Below are positions 52,543 to 61,603 of a DNA stretch of 64,000 nucleotides, piece after piece. The stretch lies in the NCBI GenBank assembly GCA_001899285.1, contig MKWA01000009.1:201032-265031 (forward strand). The letters are read 5' to 3'. The notes beneath the pieces were generated by a model that was not told the DNA's origin, ran no database searches, and was given only the letters and a program-made list of their open reading frames with translations. The stretch is from Rhizobiales bacterium 64-17 (GTDB lineage: Bacteria > Pseudomonadota > Alphaproteobacteria > Rhizobiales > Xanthobacteraceae). Each line of letters starts with the position of its first letter. The first letter of the stretch is position 1. The position numbers and the translations under genes were made by a program.

Positions 52543-53472
52543 TCATGCAAACAGCGTCTTGGGCTGCAGGTTCACGCTCTTGGCCCATTCGCCGGCATCC
52601 ATCTTCTTGCCGTCGGCGGGCTGCACGCGCGTCACCTTGAAGCGGCCGTCGGCGCAGACGACGGTGATGCCGTCATTCTCCACCGCGACGATCTCGCCGA
52701 GCTTGCCGGCGATGCCCTTCGGGTCCTTCGCGGGAAGCGGCTTGGCGTCGAAAATCTTGACGGTCGCACCGTTGAGCGTGGTCCAGGCGCCCGGCGCCGG
52801 ATTGCAGCCGCGGATCAGACGGTCGATCTGCTCCCACGGCTTGCCCCAGTCGATCTTGGCATTGCCGGCGCGGCACAGACCTTCATAGGTCGCCTTGGAC
52901 TCGTCCTGCTTGATGCGCGGCGCCTTGCCGGCCTTCACCAGATCGACCGACTCGAGCATCGCCTCGACGCCCATCGGGAACAGGCGATCGAAATAGACGG
53001 TGCCGAGCGTGTCGGTATCGGAGATCGGCGTCTTCTTCTGAACCAGCACGTCGCCGGTATCGAGGCCGTTGTCGGGCCAGAAGATCGACAGGCCAGTTTC
53101 CTTTTCGCCCTTGATGATCGGCCAGTTGATCGCGCTGGCGCCGCGATAGGCCGGCAGCAGCGACGGGTGATACTGGATCGATCCATGGGTCGGGATGTTG
53201 AGGAATTCCTCCGGCACGAACAAAGTGACGAACGCCATCACCTGCAGATCCGGCTTCAAGGCACGGAACTGCTCCTGCACCTCCGCCGTGCGATAGCTGT
53301 CCGGCTGATAGACCGGAAGGTTGGCGGCGACCGCCGCTTCCTTCAACGGGTCGGCCTTCTGCCCCGGTTTCTCCGGTGCGACGTAAACGCCGATGACATT
53401 CTCGCCCCGCTTGAGCAGCGCTTCCAGCACCGCCTTGCCGAACGCCTGCTGGCCATGAACCACGATCCGCAT
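52543..53472 (-). CDS. Formyltransferase-fold protein, 10-formyl-THF hydrolase-like (ALDH1L1 N-domain type)
   Basis: The 309-residue protein combines a formyl-transferase N-domain with the small C-terminal FMT domain. The catalytic stretch is IQYHPSLLPAYRGASAINW near 96-115 and DNGLDTGDVLVQ near 134-145, giving the catalytic His and Asp. HPSLLPxxRGASAINW matches the hydrolase domain of cytosolic 10-formyl-THF dehydrogenase better than tRNA-formyltransferases; where FMT has Asn (N-x-H) this protein has Gln (Q-Y-H). It lies between frc and fhs on one strand. It may hydrolyse or transfer formyl groups; whether THF, CoA or an amino sugar is the partner is open. AAGGGAG precedes ATG 53472. Confidence 0.85.
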   Translation of the reverse strand: MRIVVHGQQAFGKAVLEALLKRGENVIGVYVAPEKPGQKADPLKEAAVAANLPVYQPDSYRTAEVQEQFRALKPDLQVMAFVTLFVPEEFLNIPTHGSIQYHPSLLPAYRGASAINWPIIKGEKETGLSIFWPDNGLDTGDVLVQKKTPISDTDTLGTVYFDRLFPMGVEAMLESVDLVKAGKAPRIKQDESKATYEGLCRAGNAKIDWGKPWEQIDRLIRGCNPAPGAWTTLNGATVKIFDAKPLPAKDPKGIAGKLGEIVAVENDGITVVCADGRFKVTRVQPADGKKMDAGEWAKSVNLQPKTLFA

Positions 53473-53524
53473 CTTTTAATCACTCCCTTGTCCGCCGAGC
53501 CGGCACGCGGTCATACGGCGTCCT

Positions 53525-53556
53525 GAAAACAAAGCTCCCGCCGGACCGGCGGGAGC
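53525..53556 (-). terminator. Intrinsic terminator after frc
   Basis: On the minus strand a perfect 9-bp stem GCTCCCGCC/GGCGGGAGC with loop GGTCC is followed by TTTGTTTTC. It separates frc from the formyltransferase gene, so the downstream pair may also have its own promoter. Confidence 0.85.
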
Positions 53557-53564
53557 ACGCGGCA

Positions 53565-55037
53565 TCAGGCCGCCTTTTCCTTCTTCTCCGGCGCGCTCAA
53601 CGCACCCGACGCCTTGATCTCGGCGATGACGTTGGCCTTGAGCTTGAGCACGTCGCGCAGGATTTCATCGGTGTGCTCGCCGAGCAACGGCGAGCGCTTC
53701 ACCTCGGAGATCGAGTCCGACAGCTTGATCGGATTGCCGACGGTGAGATAGGCACCGCGGGTCGGGTGATCGACCTCGACCACCGTGCCGGTCTTGCGCA
53801 GCGACTGGTCCTCGGCGATTTCCTTCATCGACAGGATCGGGCCGACCGGAATGTCGTGCGCGTTGCACAGCTCCATGACCTCGAACTTGCTCTTGGTCTT
53901 GGTCCACTGCTCGATGCGGTCGAAGATCTGCATCAGCTTCGGCAGGCGCGCCGGCGGCGTCGCGTATTCCGGATCGGTCTTCCAGGTCGGCTCGCCGATC
54001 AGATCGCAGATCGGGCCCCAGACCGGCGCCTGAGTGATGAAGTAGATGTAGGCGTTCGGATCGGTCTCCCAGCCCTGACACTTGAGAATCCAGCCCGGCT
54101 GACCGCCGCCGGAATCGTTGCCGGCACGTGGCGTCGCATCGCCGAACGGAATGTTCTGGCCGAACTGGCTGTATTCCCTAAGCGGACCGGCCTTGAGGCG
54201 CTGCTGGTCGCGCAGCTTGACGCGGCACAGGTTGAGCACGCCGTCCTGCATCGCCACGCTGACCTTCTGGCCGCGGCCGGTGCGGGTGCGCTGATAGAGC
54301 GCGGTGACGATGCCGAGCGCGAGATGCAGACCGGTGCCGCTGTCGCCGATCTGCGCGCCGGTGACGAGCGGCGGGCCATCGCGGAAGCCGGTGGTCGAGG
54401 CCGAACCGCCGGTGCATTGCGCGACGTTCTCGTAAACCTTGCAATCCTCATACGGGCCGGGGCCGAAACCCTTGATCGACGCGACGACGATGCGCGGATT
54501 GGTCTTGTGGATGTGCTCCCAGGTCAGACCCATGCGATCGAGCGCGCCTGGCGCGAAGTTCTCGACCAGCACGTCGCAGGACTTGATCAGTTCATCGAGC
54601 ACGCGCTTGCCCTGCGGATGCTTCGAGTCGATGGTGATCGACCGCTTGTTGTGGTTGAGCATGGTGAAGTAGAGCGAATCCGCGCCCTTCACATCGACGA
54701 GCTGGCCACGGGTGATGTCGCCGACGCCCGGACGCTCGACCTTGATCACATCGGCGCCGAACCATGCAAGCAACTGCGTGCAGGTCGGACCGGACTGGAC
54801 GTGCGTGAAATCGAGGATGCGCACGCCCTGCAGCGCCTTGCCATCCAGACCAAACGGCTTGGAGGAGATGCGCGGCATCGTCGACTTGGCCGATTTGGCG
54901 GCGCTTTTCTTCGCGGCCGGCTTCGCACTCTTCTTTACGGCCTTCTTGGCCGCCGGGCGGCGCGCGGCCTTCGCGACCTTGCGTGCCGGGGCCTTGCTTG
55001 CCGCCTTGCCCTTGGCCTTCTTCGATTTCTTCGCCAT
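53565..55037 (-). CDS. frc: Formyl-CoA:oxalate CoA-transferase with histone-like N-terminal extension
   Basis: The 490-residue protein has two parts. Residues 1-54 are almost only Lys, Ala, Arg, Ser and Pro ([15 protein letters not shown] at the start), like histone H1 tails. From about 64 it is a class III CoA-transferase: [20 protein letters not shown] with the Gln near 81, catalytic Asp near 232 in AQIGDSGTG, and the flexible loop SGGGQPG. It transfers CoA from formyl-CoA to oxalate. The long start at ATG 55037 has AAGGAG at good spacing; the internal ATG 54878 has none, so the extension is probably made. It is followed by a terminator and preceded by oxc. Confidence 0.95.
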   Translation of the reverse strand: MAKKSKKAKGKAASKAPARKVAKAARRPAAKKAVKKSAKPAAKKSAAKSAKSTMPRISSKPFGLDGKALQGVRILDFTHVQSGPTCTQLLAWFGADVIKVERPGVGDITRGQLVDVKGADSLYFTMLNHNKRSITIDSKHPQGKRVLDELIKSCDVLVENFAPGALDRMGLTWEHIHKTNPRIVVASIKGFGPGPYEDCKVYENVAQCTGGSASTTGFRDGPPLVTGAQIGDSGTGLHLALGIVTALYQRTRTGRGQKVSVAMQDGVLNLCRVKLRDQQRLKAGPLREYSQFGQNIPFGDATPRAGNDSGGGQPGWILKCQGWETDPNAYIYFITQAPVWGPICDLIGEPTWKTDPEYATPPARLPKLMQIFDRIEQWTKTKSKFEVMELCNAHDIPVGPILSMKEIAEDQSLRKTGTVVEVDHPTRGAYLTVGNPIKLSDSISEVKRSPLLGEHTDEILRDVLKLKANVIAEIKASGALSAPEKKEKAA

Positions 55038-55120
55038 CGCTTGCTCCTTGATCCCGATGATGTTTCCGATAGCCGCGCCCGCGCGGATGTCCGGAAACGA
55101 TATGTCCTTGGAAACGAAGG

Positions 55121-55147
55121 CCGGCCGGCGAACAGCCCGCCGGCCGG
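55121..55147 (-). terminator. GC-rich hairpin between oxc and frc
   Basis: CCGGCCGGCG (55121-55130) pairs perfectly with CGCCGGCCGG (55138-55147), loop of 7. On the minus strand it is followed by CCTTCGTTTCC, a weak U-tract. It may be a leaky terminator tuning oxc to frc. Confidence 0.5.
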
Positions 55148-55154
55148 ATATCGT

Positions 55155-56888
55155 TCAGCTCTTCTTCTTCAGCGCGCTCTGCGGATTGAGATTGCCGATA
55201 CGGCCGGATTCGCTGCCCGCCGCCGGGTCGATCACGGCGTTGATCAGCGTCGGCTTGCCCGAATCCATCGCTGCGTTGACGGCGCGCTTGAGTTCGTCCG
55301 GATTGGTGGCATTGACGCCGACGCCGCCGAACGCCTCCATCATCTTGTCGTAGCGCGAGCCCTTGACGAACACCGTCGTTGCCGGGTCGGCGCCGCCGCT
55401 CTGATTGACGTCGGTGCCGCGATAGATGCCGTCATTGTTGAAGATGACGATGCAGACCGGCAGCTGGTAGCGGCAGATGGTCTCGACCTCCATGCCGGAG
55501 AAACCGAACGCCGAGTCGCCTTCGATCGCCAGCACCGGCTTGCCGGTCTCGACCGCCGCGCCGATGGCGTAACCCATGCCGATGCCCATTACGCCCCAGG
55601 TGCCGACGTCGATACGCTTGCGCGGCTTGTACATGTCGATGATGCCGCGCGTGAGATCGAGCGCGTTCGCGCCTTCGTTCACCAGGATCGCATCGGGGCG
55701 TTCCTTGACGATGGTGCGCAGCACGCCGAGCGCGCCGTGGTAGTCCATCGGCGAGTTGTTGTTCATCAGCTTCGGCGCCATCTTGGCGACGTTCTCGTCA
55801 CGCTTCTTGCTGACGGCGGCGAGCCAGTCGACGGGGGCCTTCGCCCAGCCGTTGCCCATCGCGTCGAGCATTGCCGTGACGCAGGAGCCGATATCGCCGA
55901 CCACCGGTGCGACGATCTCGACGTTCGAATCCATTTCCTTTGGCTCGATGTCGATCTGGATGAATTTCTTCGGCGCGTCGCCCCACGCCTTGCCCTTGCC
56001 GTGCGACAGCAGCCAGTTCAGCCGCGCGCCGATCAGCAGCACGACGTCTGAGTCCTTCAGCACCGTCGAGCGCGCCGCGCCGGCGCACTGCGGATGCGTG
56101 TCCGCCAGCAACCCCTTGCCCATGCTCATCGGCAGGAACGGCGCGCCGCTCTTCTCGACGAAGTTGCGGACCGCATCGTCGGCCTGCGCATAGGCCGCGC
56201 CCTTGCCGAGAATGATCAGCGGCTTCTTCGCGCTCTTGAGGACGTCGAGCGCACGCTTCACCGCCTCCGGCGCCGGGATCTGCGCCGGCGCGGCGTCGAT
56301 CACCTTGACCAGCGACTGCTTGCCCTTCTGCGCATCCATCACCTGGCCGAACAGCTTGGCCGGCAGATCGAGATAGACGCCACCCGGACGGCCCGACACC
56401 GCGGCGCGGATCGCGCGGGCAAGGCCGATGCCGATGTCCTGCGCGTGCAGCACACGGAACGCCGCCTTGCACAGCGGCTTGGCGATGGCGAGTTGGTCCA
56501 TCTCCTCATAGTCGCCCTGCTGCAGATCGACGATCTCGCGCTCCGACGAACCGGAGATCAGGATCATCGGGAAGCAGTTGGTGGTCGCATGCGCGAGCGC
56601 GGTCAGACCATTGAGGAAGCCCGGCGCCGACACCGTGAGACAGATGCCCGGCTTCTTGGTGAGGAAGCCGGCGATCGAGGCGGCATAGCCGGCATTCTGC
56701 TCGTGGCGGAACGACAGCACGCGGATGCCCGCGGCCTGCGCCATGCGGCCGAAATCGGTGATCGGAATGCCCGGCACGCCATAGATCGTATCGAGCCCGT
56801 TGAGCTTCAACGCATCGATGATGAGGTTGAAACCATCGGTCAGTTCCTGCTCGGCCGGAGCCGCGGCCGCCGCACTTGCACCACTCAT
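55155..56888 (-). CDS. oxc: Oxalyl-CoA decarboxylase
   Basis: The 577-residue TPP enzyme converts oxalyl-CoA to formyl-CoA and CO2. It shows [12 protein letters not shown] near 60-71 with the catalytic Glu, and the TPP motif [20 protein letters not shown] starting near 465 and ending in NN. The C-terminus, rich in Lys with KKKS, matches the family. The start [14 protein letters not shown] at 56888 has GAGGAG 6 bp upstream; the frame extends upstream but overlaps gntR and is not coding. gntR lies 55 bp upstream on the same strand, and frc follows. Confidence 0.96.
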   Translation of the reverse strand: MSGASAAAAAPAEQELTDGFNLIIDALKLNGLDTIYGVPGIPITDFGRMAQAAGIRVLSFRHEQNAGYAASIAGFLTKKPGICLTVSAPGFLNGLTALAHATTNCFPMILISGSSEREIVDLQQGDYEEMDQLAIAKPLCKAAFRVLHAQDIGIGLARAIRAAVSGRPGGVYLDLPAKLFGQVMDAQKGKQSLVKVIDAAPAQIPAPEAVKRALDVLKSAKKPLIILGKGAAYAQADDAVRNFVEKSGAPFLPMSMGKGLLADTHPQCAGAARSTVLKDSDVVLLIGARLNWLLSHGKGKAWGDAPKKFIQIDIEPKEMDSNVEIVAPVVGDIGSCVTAMLDAMGNGWAKAPVDWLAAVSKKRDENVAKMAPKLMNNNSPMDYHGALGVLRTIVKERPDAILVNEGANALDLTRGIIDMYKPRKRIDVGTWGVMGIGMGYAIGAAVETGKPVLAIEGDSAFGFSGMEVETICRYQLPVCIVIFNNDGIYRGTDVNQSGGADPATTVFVKGSRYDKMMEAFGGVGVNATNPDELKRAVNAAMDSGKPTLINAVIDPAAGSESGRIGNLNPQSALKKKS

Positions 56889-56943
56889 GAGACACTCCTC
56901 GTCAATAGTCGGCCAGGCGCAGCCCGGCCCTGATTTCGCGAAT

Positions 56944-57711
56944 TCAATCCAGGTAATCGGCGTAGCGCTCGACGTGCTCGGCGAGACCGAGCGCGTGGTC
57001 GCGCACCAGCTTCTCGGCCAGCGCGGTGTCGCGCGCCTCGAGCGCCTCGATGATGTGCATGTGATCGCGGATCGACCGGTCGGCACGATCCTTCTCGACA
57101 ATCGTCTTGCGGCGGATCATCCGCATATGGGTGAACAGATTTTCCGCCATGTCGGTGAGCACGCGGTTCTGGCTCATCCGGATGATGGCCTGATGAAACT
57201 GAATGTTCACTTCCGAATATTCATCGAGATTGGCGAGCACGCGGCCATCGACGAACGAGGCGAACATGCGGCGCAGCGACTTGATGTCGTCGTCGAGCGC
57301 GGTCTCGGTAATCAAGCGCGCGGCCATGCTTTCGAGCGCGGCCCAAGCGGTGATCATCTCGATCACCTCGCGCTTGGTCTTGCGCACCACATAGACGCCG
57401 CGACGCGGCACCGAGCGCACAAAGCCTTCGCGCTCAAGCTGCGCCATCGCCTCGCGCACCGGCGTCCGGCTGACGCCGAAGTCCTGCGCGAGTTGACGTT
57501 CGTCGAGGCGGATGTCCTCGCGGCTCTGATAGACGTCCATCCCGACGATGACGTTTTTCAGCGCCGCATAGGCTTTGTGCTTGAAACTCAGAGACGTGTC
57601 GATCGGCTCGATGGCGAGGCGGGCCGCGTCGCTGGCGGACTCCCCACCGAGGTCCGCCCGGCGTTTGCCGCGCAGACCGCGAGGAGCTCCAGGGGGCAGC
57701 CGATCGGTCAT
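56944..57711 (-). CDS. GntR-family (FCD) regulator of the oxalate genes
   Basis: The 255-residue protein has a basic, disordered N-terminus of about 40 residues, then a winged HTH ([24 protein letters not shown] near 89-112) and an FCD helical ligand domain with the metal-site His residues ([14 protein letters not shown]). It lies between tctA and oxc on the same strand. A GTATAC-type motif lies immediately upstream of its ATG, which suggests autoregulation. Family members sense small acids; oxalate or oxalyl-CoA would be natural effectors, by inference. The first codon is uncertain because the motif sits only 9 bp away. Confidence 0.9.
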   Translation of the reverse strand: MTDRLPPGAPRGLRGKRRADLGGESASDAARLAIEPIDTSLSFKHKAYAALKNVIVGMDVYQSREDIRLDERQLAQDFGVSRTPVREAMAQLEREGFVRSVPRRGVYVVRKTKREVIEMITAWAALESMAARLITETALDDDIKSLRRMFASFVDGRVLANLDEYSEVNIQFHQAIIRMSQNRVLTDMAENLFTHMRMIRRKTIVEKDRADRSIRDHMHIIEALEARDTALAEKLVRDHALGLAEHVERYADYLD

Positions 57712-57718
57712 GACACTC

Positions 57719-57735
57719 TGGTATACATTATTCCA
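57719..57735. promoter_or_regulatory. GTATACATTATTCC motif in front of gntR
   Basis: TGGTATACATTATTCCA contains the palindrome core GTATAC with outer TGG/CCA arms. It shares GTATACATNAT with the site upstream of the second tctC. Candidate GntR operator controlling the gntR-oxc part. Confidence 0.55.
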
Positions 57736-57764
57736 AGAAACGCAAGCGCCATTCCACGCTGTCC

Positions 57765-59273
57765 CTATGCGGTTTTTGGAACCCCACGCAGGCGCGACCA
57801 GGCGCTCGCGATCACGCCCCAGAACAGCGCCACCAGACCCAGCACCATGATGGTGGCGACCAGGCCGTTGGAGAAGAACACCCCGAGATTCCCGCCGGAG
57901 GCGAGCAGCGACTGGCGGAACGCCTCCTCCGCCTTGTCGCCGAGCACGATGGCAAGGACCATCGGCGCCAGCGGATAGCCCGTCTTCTTCATGGCGTAGC
58001 CGACGATGCCGAACACCATCATCAGGATGACGTCGAACGACGAGTTATGCACCGTGTAGGCGCCGATCGCGCAGATCACGAGAATGATCGGGGCGATGAT
58101 GCTGAACGGAATGCGCAGGATCGCGGCGAACAGCGGTACGCAGGTCAGCACGATGATCAGGCCGACCAGGTTGCCGAGATACATGGAGGCGATCAGACCC
58201 CAGACGAAATCCTTCTGCTCGACGAACAGCAGCGGACCGGGTTGCAGGCCCCAGATCAGCAGGCCGCCGAGCAGCACTGCGGCGGTCGGCGAGCCGGGCA
58301 CGCCGAGCGCCAGCATCGGCAGCAGCGCCGAGGTGCCAGCCGCATGCGCCGCGGTTTCCGGCGCCACCACGCCTTCGATCTCGCCGTTACCGAAATTCTT
58401 GCCGCGCTTGGAAATACGCTGCGCGATGCCGTAGCTCATGAACGAGGCCGGCGTCGCACCGGCGGGCGAAATGCCCATCCAGCAGCCGATCAAGCACGAG
58501 CGCAGCGACACCATCCAGTAGCGCGGCAATTCCATCCAGGTCTGCAGCACAACCCGCGGATTGATGCCGGCCGCCTTGCCCTTGAAGGAGAGCCCCTCCT
58601 CCATGGTCAGCAGGATTTCGCCGATACCGAACAGGCCGATCACCGCGATCAGGAAGTCGAAGCCATTGAGCAGTTCGGTGAAACCGAAGGTGAGGCGCAA
58701 CGAGCCGGTGACGCTATCGAGACCGACGGCCGCGAGCGCGAAGCCGATCATCATCGAGGCGACGGTCTTGAACGGCGGCTCCTTGCCCATGCCGATGAAA
58801 CTGCAGAAGGCGAGGAAGAACACCGAGAATTTCTCGGCCGGTCCGAACTCAAGCGCGAATTGCGCGACCAGCGGCGCGACCAGCGTGATGACGATCACGG
58901 CGAACAGCGCGCCGACAAAAGACGAGGTGAACGCAGCGGTCAACGCCTCGCCGGCCTTGCCCTGCTGCGCCATCGGATACCCGTCGAAAGTCGTTGCAAC
59001 CGACCATGGTTCTCCAGGTATGTTGAACAAGACCGAGGTGATGGCACCGCCGAACAGCGCCCCCCAGTAGATGCACGACAGCATGATGATCGCCGAGGTC
59101 GGCGACATGCTGAAAGTCAGCGGCAGCAGGATGGCGATGCCGTTGGCGCCGCCGAGACCCGGCAGCACGCCGATGATCACGCCCAGCAAAATCCCGACCA
59201 CCATCAGCAGGATGTTGAAGGGCTGGATCACAACCGCGAAGCCGTGAAACAGATTGCCGATATCTTCCAACAT
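57765..59273 (-). CDS. tctA: Tripartite tricarboxylate transporter large permease TctA (second set)
   Basis: The 502-residue permease shows GVLPGLGGANGIAILLPLTF near 38-57 and GALFGGAITSVLFNIPGEPWSV near 71-92, with the second-half repeat AAHAAGTSALLPMLALGVPGSP split by the limit here. About 12 TM helices are expected. The motif PGLGGANG deviates from PGIGPALT of the first set, a different subgroup. TAGGAAA precedes ATG 59273. gntR and oxc follow on the same strand, 53 bp away, which supports an oxalate or related small-acid substrate (inference). Confidence 0.92.
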   Translation of the reverse strand: MLEDIGNLFHGFAVVIQPFNILLMVVGILLGVIIGVLPGLGGANGIAILLPLTFSMSPTSAIIMLSCIYWGALFGGAITSVLFNIPGEPWSVATTFDGYPMAQQGKAGEALTAAFTSSFVGALFAVIVITLVAPLVAQFALEFGPAEKFSVFFLAFCSFIGMGKEPPFKTVASMMIGFALAAVGLDSVTGSLRLTFGFTELLNGFDFLIAVIGLFGIGEILLTMEEGLSFKGKAAGINPRVVLQTWMELPRYWMVSLRSCLIGCWMGISPAGATPASFMSYGIAQRISKRGKNFGNGEIEGVVAPETAAHAAGTSALLPMLALGVPGSPTAAVLLGGLLIWGLQPGPLLFVEQKDFVWGLIASMYLGNLVGLIIVLTCVPLFAAILRIPFSIIAPIILVICAIGAYTVHNSSFDVILMMVFGIVGYAMKKTGYPLAPMVLAIVLGDKAEEAFRQSLLASGGNLGVFFSNGLVATIMVLGLVALFWGVIASAWSRLRGVPKTA

Positions 59274-59342
59274 GACGTTTCCTAACCCGAGATCTTTTTC
59301 TGTTGTGGGCGCGGCCTTCGGCCTGCGCGTGACAGGTCAAAC

Positions 59343-59843
59343 CTACAGACCGAGCCAATCTTCGAGCGGCCCCTTCGGCAGCGGCACGAGGAACCATTTC
59401 TCGAACATGAAATAGATCGCGACCGGCACCGCGACGCCGACGATCAGCGCGGTGTGCCAGCGATAGCGGCCGAGCCAGATCATGAAGCCGGTGATCAGCA
59501 CGATCGAGGAGACGTATATGCCGGTATAGGGCAGCACCAGCACATAGACCGTGGTCGGAATCACCACCGCGAGCACCTGGCCGAGCTGACCCCAGTTGGC
59601 GAACAGCGGCTGCGGATCGAGCGCCCAGGCGTTTTTGAGATTGATCAAGCTCGACAGGATGATGATCACGCCGATGTAGAACGGGAAGAAGCCGGACTGC
59701 GGACCTTCCGCGCCCCAACCGATCCCCGCGCTGAGACTGCCGAAGATCGTGATGCCGCCAAAGATGAGGCAGATGATCGCCACGGCGATTTCGACACTGC
59801 GATGCGGAGGGCCGTCAGTTGCCATGAGGGGCTGCCTGCTCAT
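59343..59843 (-). CDS. tctB: Tripartite tricarboxylate transporter small subunit TctB (second set)
   Basis: The 166-residue protein has four TM helices, with VEIAVAIICLIFGGITIFGS near the start, GPQSGFFPFYIGVIIILSSLINL, and the C-terminal LPKGPLEDWLGL. The last piece matches the PLPKGPLE signature of TctB. ATG 59843 (MSRQPLMATDG) has AGGAA about 10 bp upstream; a TTG at 59873 would add ten residues. It is preceded by an intrinsic terminator after tctC. Confidence 0.88.
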   Translation of the reverse strand: MSRQPLMATDGPPHRSVEIAVAIICLIFGGITIFGSLSAGIGWGAEGPQSGFFPFYIGVIIILSSLINLKNAWALDPQPLFANWGQLGQVLAVVIPTTVYVLVLPYTGIYVSSIVLITGFMIWLGRYRWHTALIVGVAVPVAIYFMFEKWFLVPLPKGPLEDWLGL

Positions 59844-59885
59844 GCGAAAGGATTCCTGAGGGGAACGGAACAATGGAGATGTTGT

Positions 59886-59918
59886 AAAAACGCCGGCGGA
59901 TCGTGCGATCCGCCGGCG
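59886..59918 (-). terminator. Intrinsic terminator between tctC and tctB
   Basis: A 12-13 bp perfect stem, CGCCGGCGGATCG (59891-59903) with CGATCCGCCGGCG (59906-59918), is followed on the minus strand by TTTTTACAAC. It lies directly downstream of tctC, as the one after dctP does. Confidence 0.9.
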
Positions 59919-59927
59919 CTGAAACGG

Positions 59928-60938
59928 TTACTTCTTGGCGAGGAAGCCCGCGTCTTTCATCAGGGCTTCGTGAGTCTTTTCCGCGGCCTCGACCCACTTG
60001 AGATAGTCGGCTCCGGCGAGCGAGGTCTGGTTGAAGGCCCCGTCCTTCATGAGTTGCGCCCACTCCGGCGTGGCCCGCACCTTCTTCATCAGATCGACAT
60101 AGTAGGCGACCTGATCCGCCGTCGCGCCCGGCGACATGAAGAAGCCGCGCAGCATCAGATATTCGACATCGATGCCCTGCGACTTACAGGTCGGGATGTC
60201 GTTCCACGACTGGTCGGCGGTGATCTTGTCCTTGTAGTCGAGCTGCTTGCTGTCGAACACGCAGAGCGGCCGCAGCTTGCCGGCGCGCCACTGCGCCACC
60301 GCCTCGATCGGGTTGTTCACCGACGAATCGACGTGACCGCCGACGAGCTGCACCGCGACCTCGCCGCCGCCCTTGTACGGGATATAGGTCATCTTCTTGC
60401 CGGTGGCCTTTTCCAGCGCCACGGTGATGATCTGGTCTTCCTGCTTGGAGCCGGTGCCGCCCATCTTGAACTGGCCGTCGGTGCCGGCCTTGATCGCGGC
60501 GATGTAGTCCTTCGCCGACTTGTAGGGCTTGTCCGCATTCACCCAGAGGATGAATTCGTCGAGCGCCATCATCGTGACCGGCGTGAGATCCTTGTAGGAG
60601 AACGGAATGCCTGTCGCGAGCGGTGTCGTGAACAAGTTCGACAGCGTGATGATCAGCTTATGCGGGTTGTTGCGCGATCCCTTCACATCGAGAAAGCCTT
60701 CGCCGCCCGCGCCACCCGATTTGTTGATCACAACCATCGGCTGCTTCATCAGGTTGTGCTTGGTGACAATGCCCTGCACCACGCGGGCCATCTGGTCGGC
60801 GCCGCCGCCGGTGCCAGCCGGGACAATGATCTCGACGGGACGGGTCGGCTCCCAGGCCGCCTGCGCCGCGAACGGTGCCGCGCCTGCAATCACGGCCGCG
60901 GCCGCGCAAAGTCCGAGCCTCTGCAACGAGAAAGTCAT
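59928..60938 (-). CDS. tctC: Tripartite tricarboxylate transporter substrate-binding protein TctC (second set)
   Basis: The 336-residue exported protein has a signal peptide ending in APFAAQAAWEP near residue 28, then VEIIVPAGTGGGADQMARVV near 35-54, the Bug-family ligand loop. DKPYKSAKDYIAAIKAG is also typical. It ends KDAGFLAKK. GAGGAAC is well placed before ATG 60938. It is first in the run tctCBA-gntR-oxc-frc and has a GTATAC-type motif about 130 bp upstream. Oxalate is the obvious candidate ligand by context only; Bug proteins bind many carboxylates. Confidence 0.92.
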   Translation of the reverse strand: MTFSLQRLGLCAAAAVIAGAAPFAAQAAWEPTRPVEIIVPAGTGGGADQMARVVQGIVTKHNLMKQPMVVINKSGGAGGEGFLDVKGSRNNPHKLIITLSNLFTTPLATGIPFSYKDLTPVTMMALDEFILWVNADKPYKSAKDYIAAIKAGTDGQFKMGGTGSKQEDQIITVALEKATGKKMTYIPYKGGGEVAVQLVGGHVDSSVNNPIEAVAQWRAGKLRPLCVFDSKQLDYKDKITADQSWNDIPTCKSQGIDVEYLMLRGFFMSPGATADQVAYYVDLMKKVRATPEWAQLMKDGAFNQTSLAGADYLKWVEAAEKTHEALMKDAGFLAKK

Positions 60939-61067
60939 GAACGTTCCTCCGGGTGAATGCCTGTCGATGACGTGCGCCGGTCTTTAATCGCCGGGCTTGG
61001 GCCGGACGTTTGCGCGATAGACAAACGCCATCAGCCGATCGCTACTATCCGCGATGTTTTGCGCGCG

Positions 61068-61083
61068 TGTATACATAATAATG
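61068..61083. promoter_or_regulatory. TGTATACATAATAATG motif upstream of the second tctC
   Basis: TGTATACA at 61068-61075 is palindromic and extends as GTATACATAATAATG, sharing GTATACATNAT with the gntR site in the same orientation. It lies in the 200-bp gap between tctC and hxlR. Candidate GntR operator. Confidence 0.55.
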
Positions 61084-61138
61084 TTGTGCAGCGCGGCGTT
61101 GTTTCGCTCTGCAGCAACGAAGGCCCGGTGGGAAACGA

Positions 61139-61525
61139 TCAGCGGCTTTGCGCGCCGCTGTTGCTCGTATCGTATTGATGTCGCGCGACTTCTATCTCCG
61201 CGCGATGCCGCCGCGCCCATAGGCCGAGCCCGTTCACCGGATCGAGCAGCGAGTGACCTAATGCCGTGAGCGCATAGTCGACCCGCGGCGGGATGGTGGG
61301 ATAGACCGTCCGGGTAACAAGACCGTCGCGCTCCAGGCCTCGCAAGGTCAGCGTCAGCATCCGCTGCGAGATGCTGCCCAAGGCCCGCCGGATTTCATTG
61401 AAACGTTTCGGGCCAGGGCCGAGAACGCCGACGACCAGCACCGTCCACTTGTCACCGACGCGGGACAGGACTTCGCTGACCGCCCGGCAGTCCTCGGGAT
61501 CATGGAGGGTACTGGGTATGGCCAT
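61139..61525 (-). CDS. HxlR-family transcriptional regulator
   Basis: The 128-residue winged-HTH protein contains the family-conserved N-terminal Cys (EDCRAVSEVLSRVGDKWTVL near 10-29 as locator), KRFNEIRRALGSISQRMLTLTLRGLERDGL as the DNA-binding part and a short C-terminal dimer helix. AGAAGG precedes ATG 61525. It is divergent from a quinone/FMN reductase gene with 78 bp in between. HxlR/YodB-type regulators sense quinones or aldehydes through that Cys and control such neighbours. Confidence 0.92.
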   Translation of the reverse strand: MAIPSTLHDPEDCRAVSEVLSRVGDKWTVLVVGVLGPGPKRFNEIRRALGSISQRMLTLTLRGLERDGLVTRTVYPTIPPRVDYALTALGHSLLDPVNGLGLWARRHRAEIEVARHQYDTSNSGAQSR

Positions 61526-61567
61526 TGTGCCTTCTTGTCGGTTTTTGCCAGTCATCTATCTAGCCTT

Positions 61568-61597
61568 GGTATCAATTCGTAACTTCCAGAAGGTAAC
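61568..61597. promoter_or_regulatory. Repeated GTAAC motif between hxlR and the FMN reductase
   Basis: GTAAC occurs at 61579-61583 and 61593-61597, with the related GTATC at 61569-61573. They lie just upstream of the reductase start and are candidate HxlR contacts. Confidence 0.4.
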
Positions 61598-61603
61598 ACT
61601 CCC

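Noticed and set aside
56889-57101. N-terminal extension of oxalyl-CoA decarboxylase by 71 residues
   Set aside because: The extension overlaps the gntR coding region in another frame, is Arg/Ser-rich, and a good ribosome binding site marks the shorter start.
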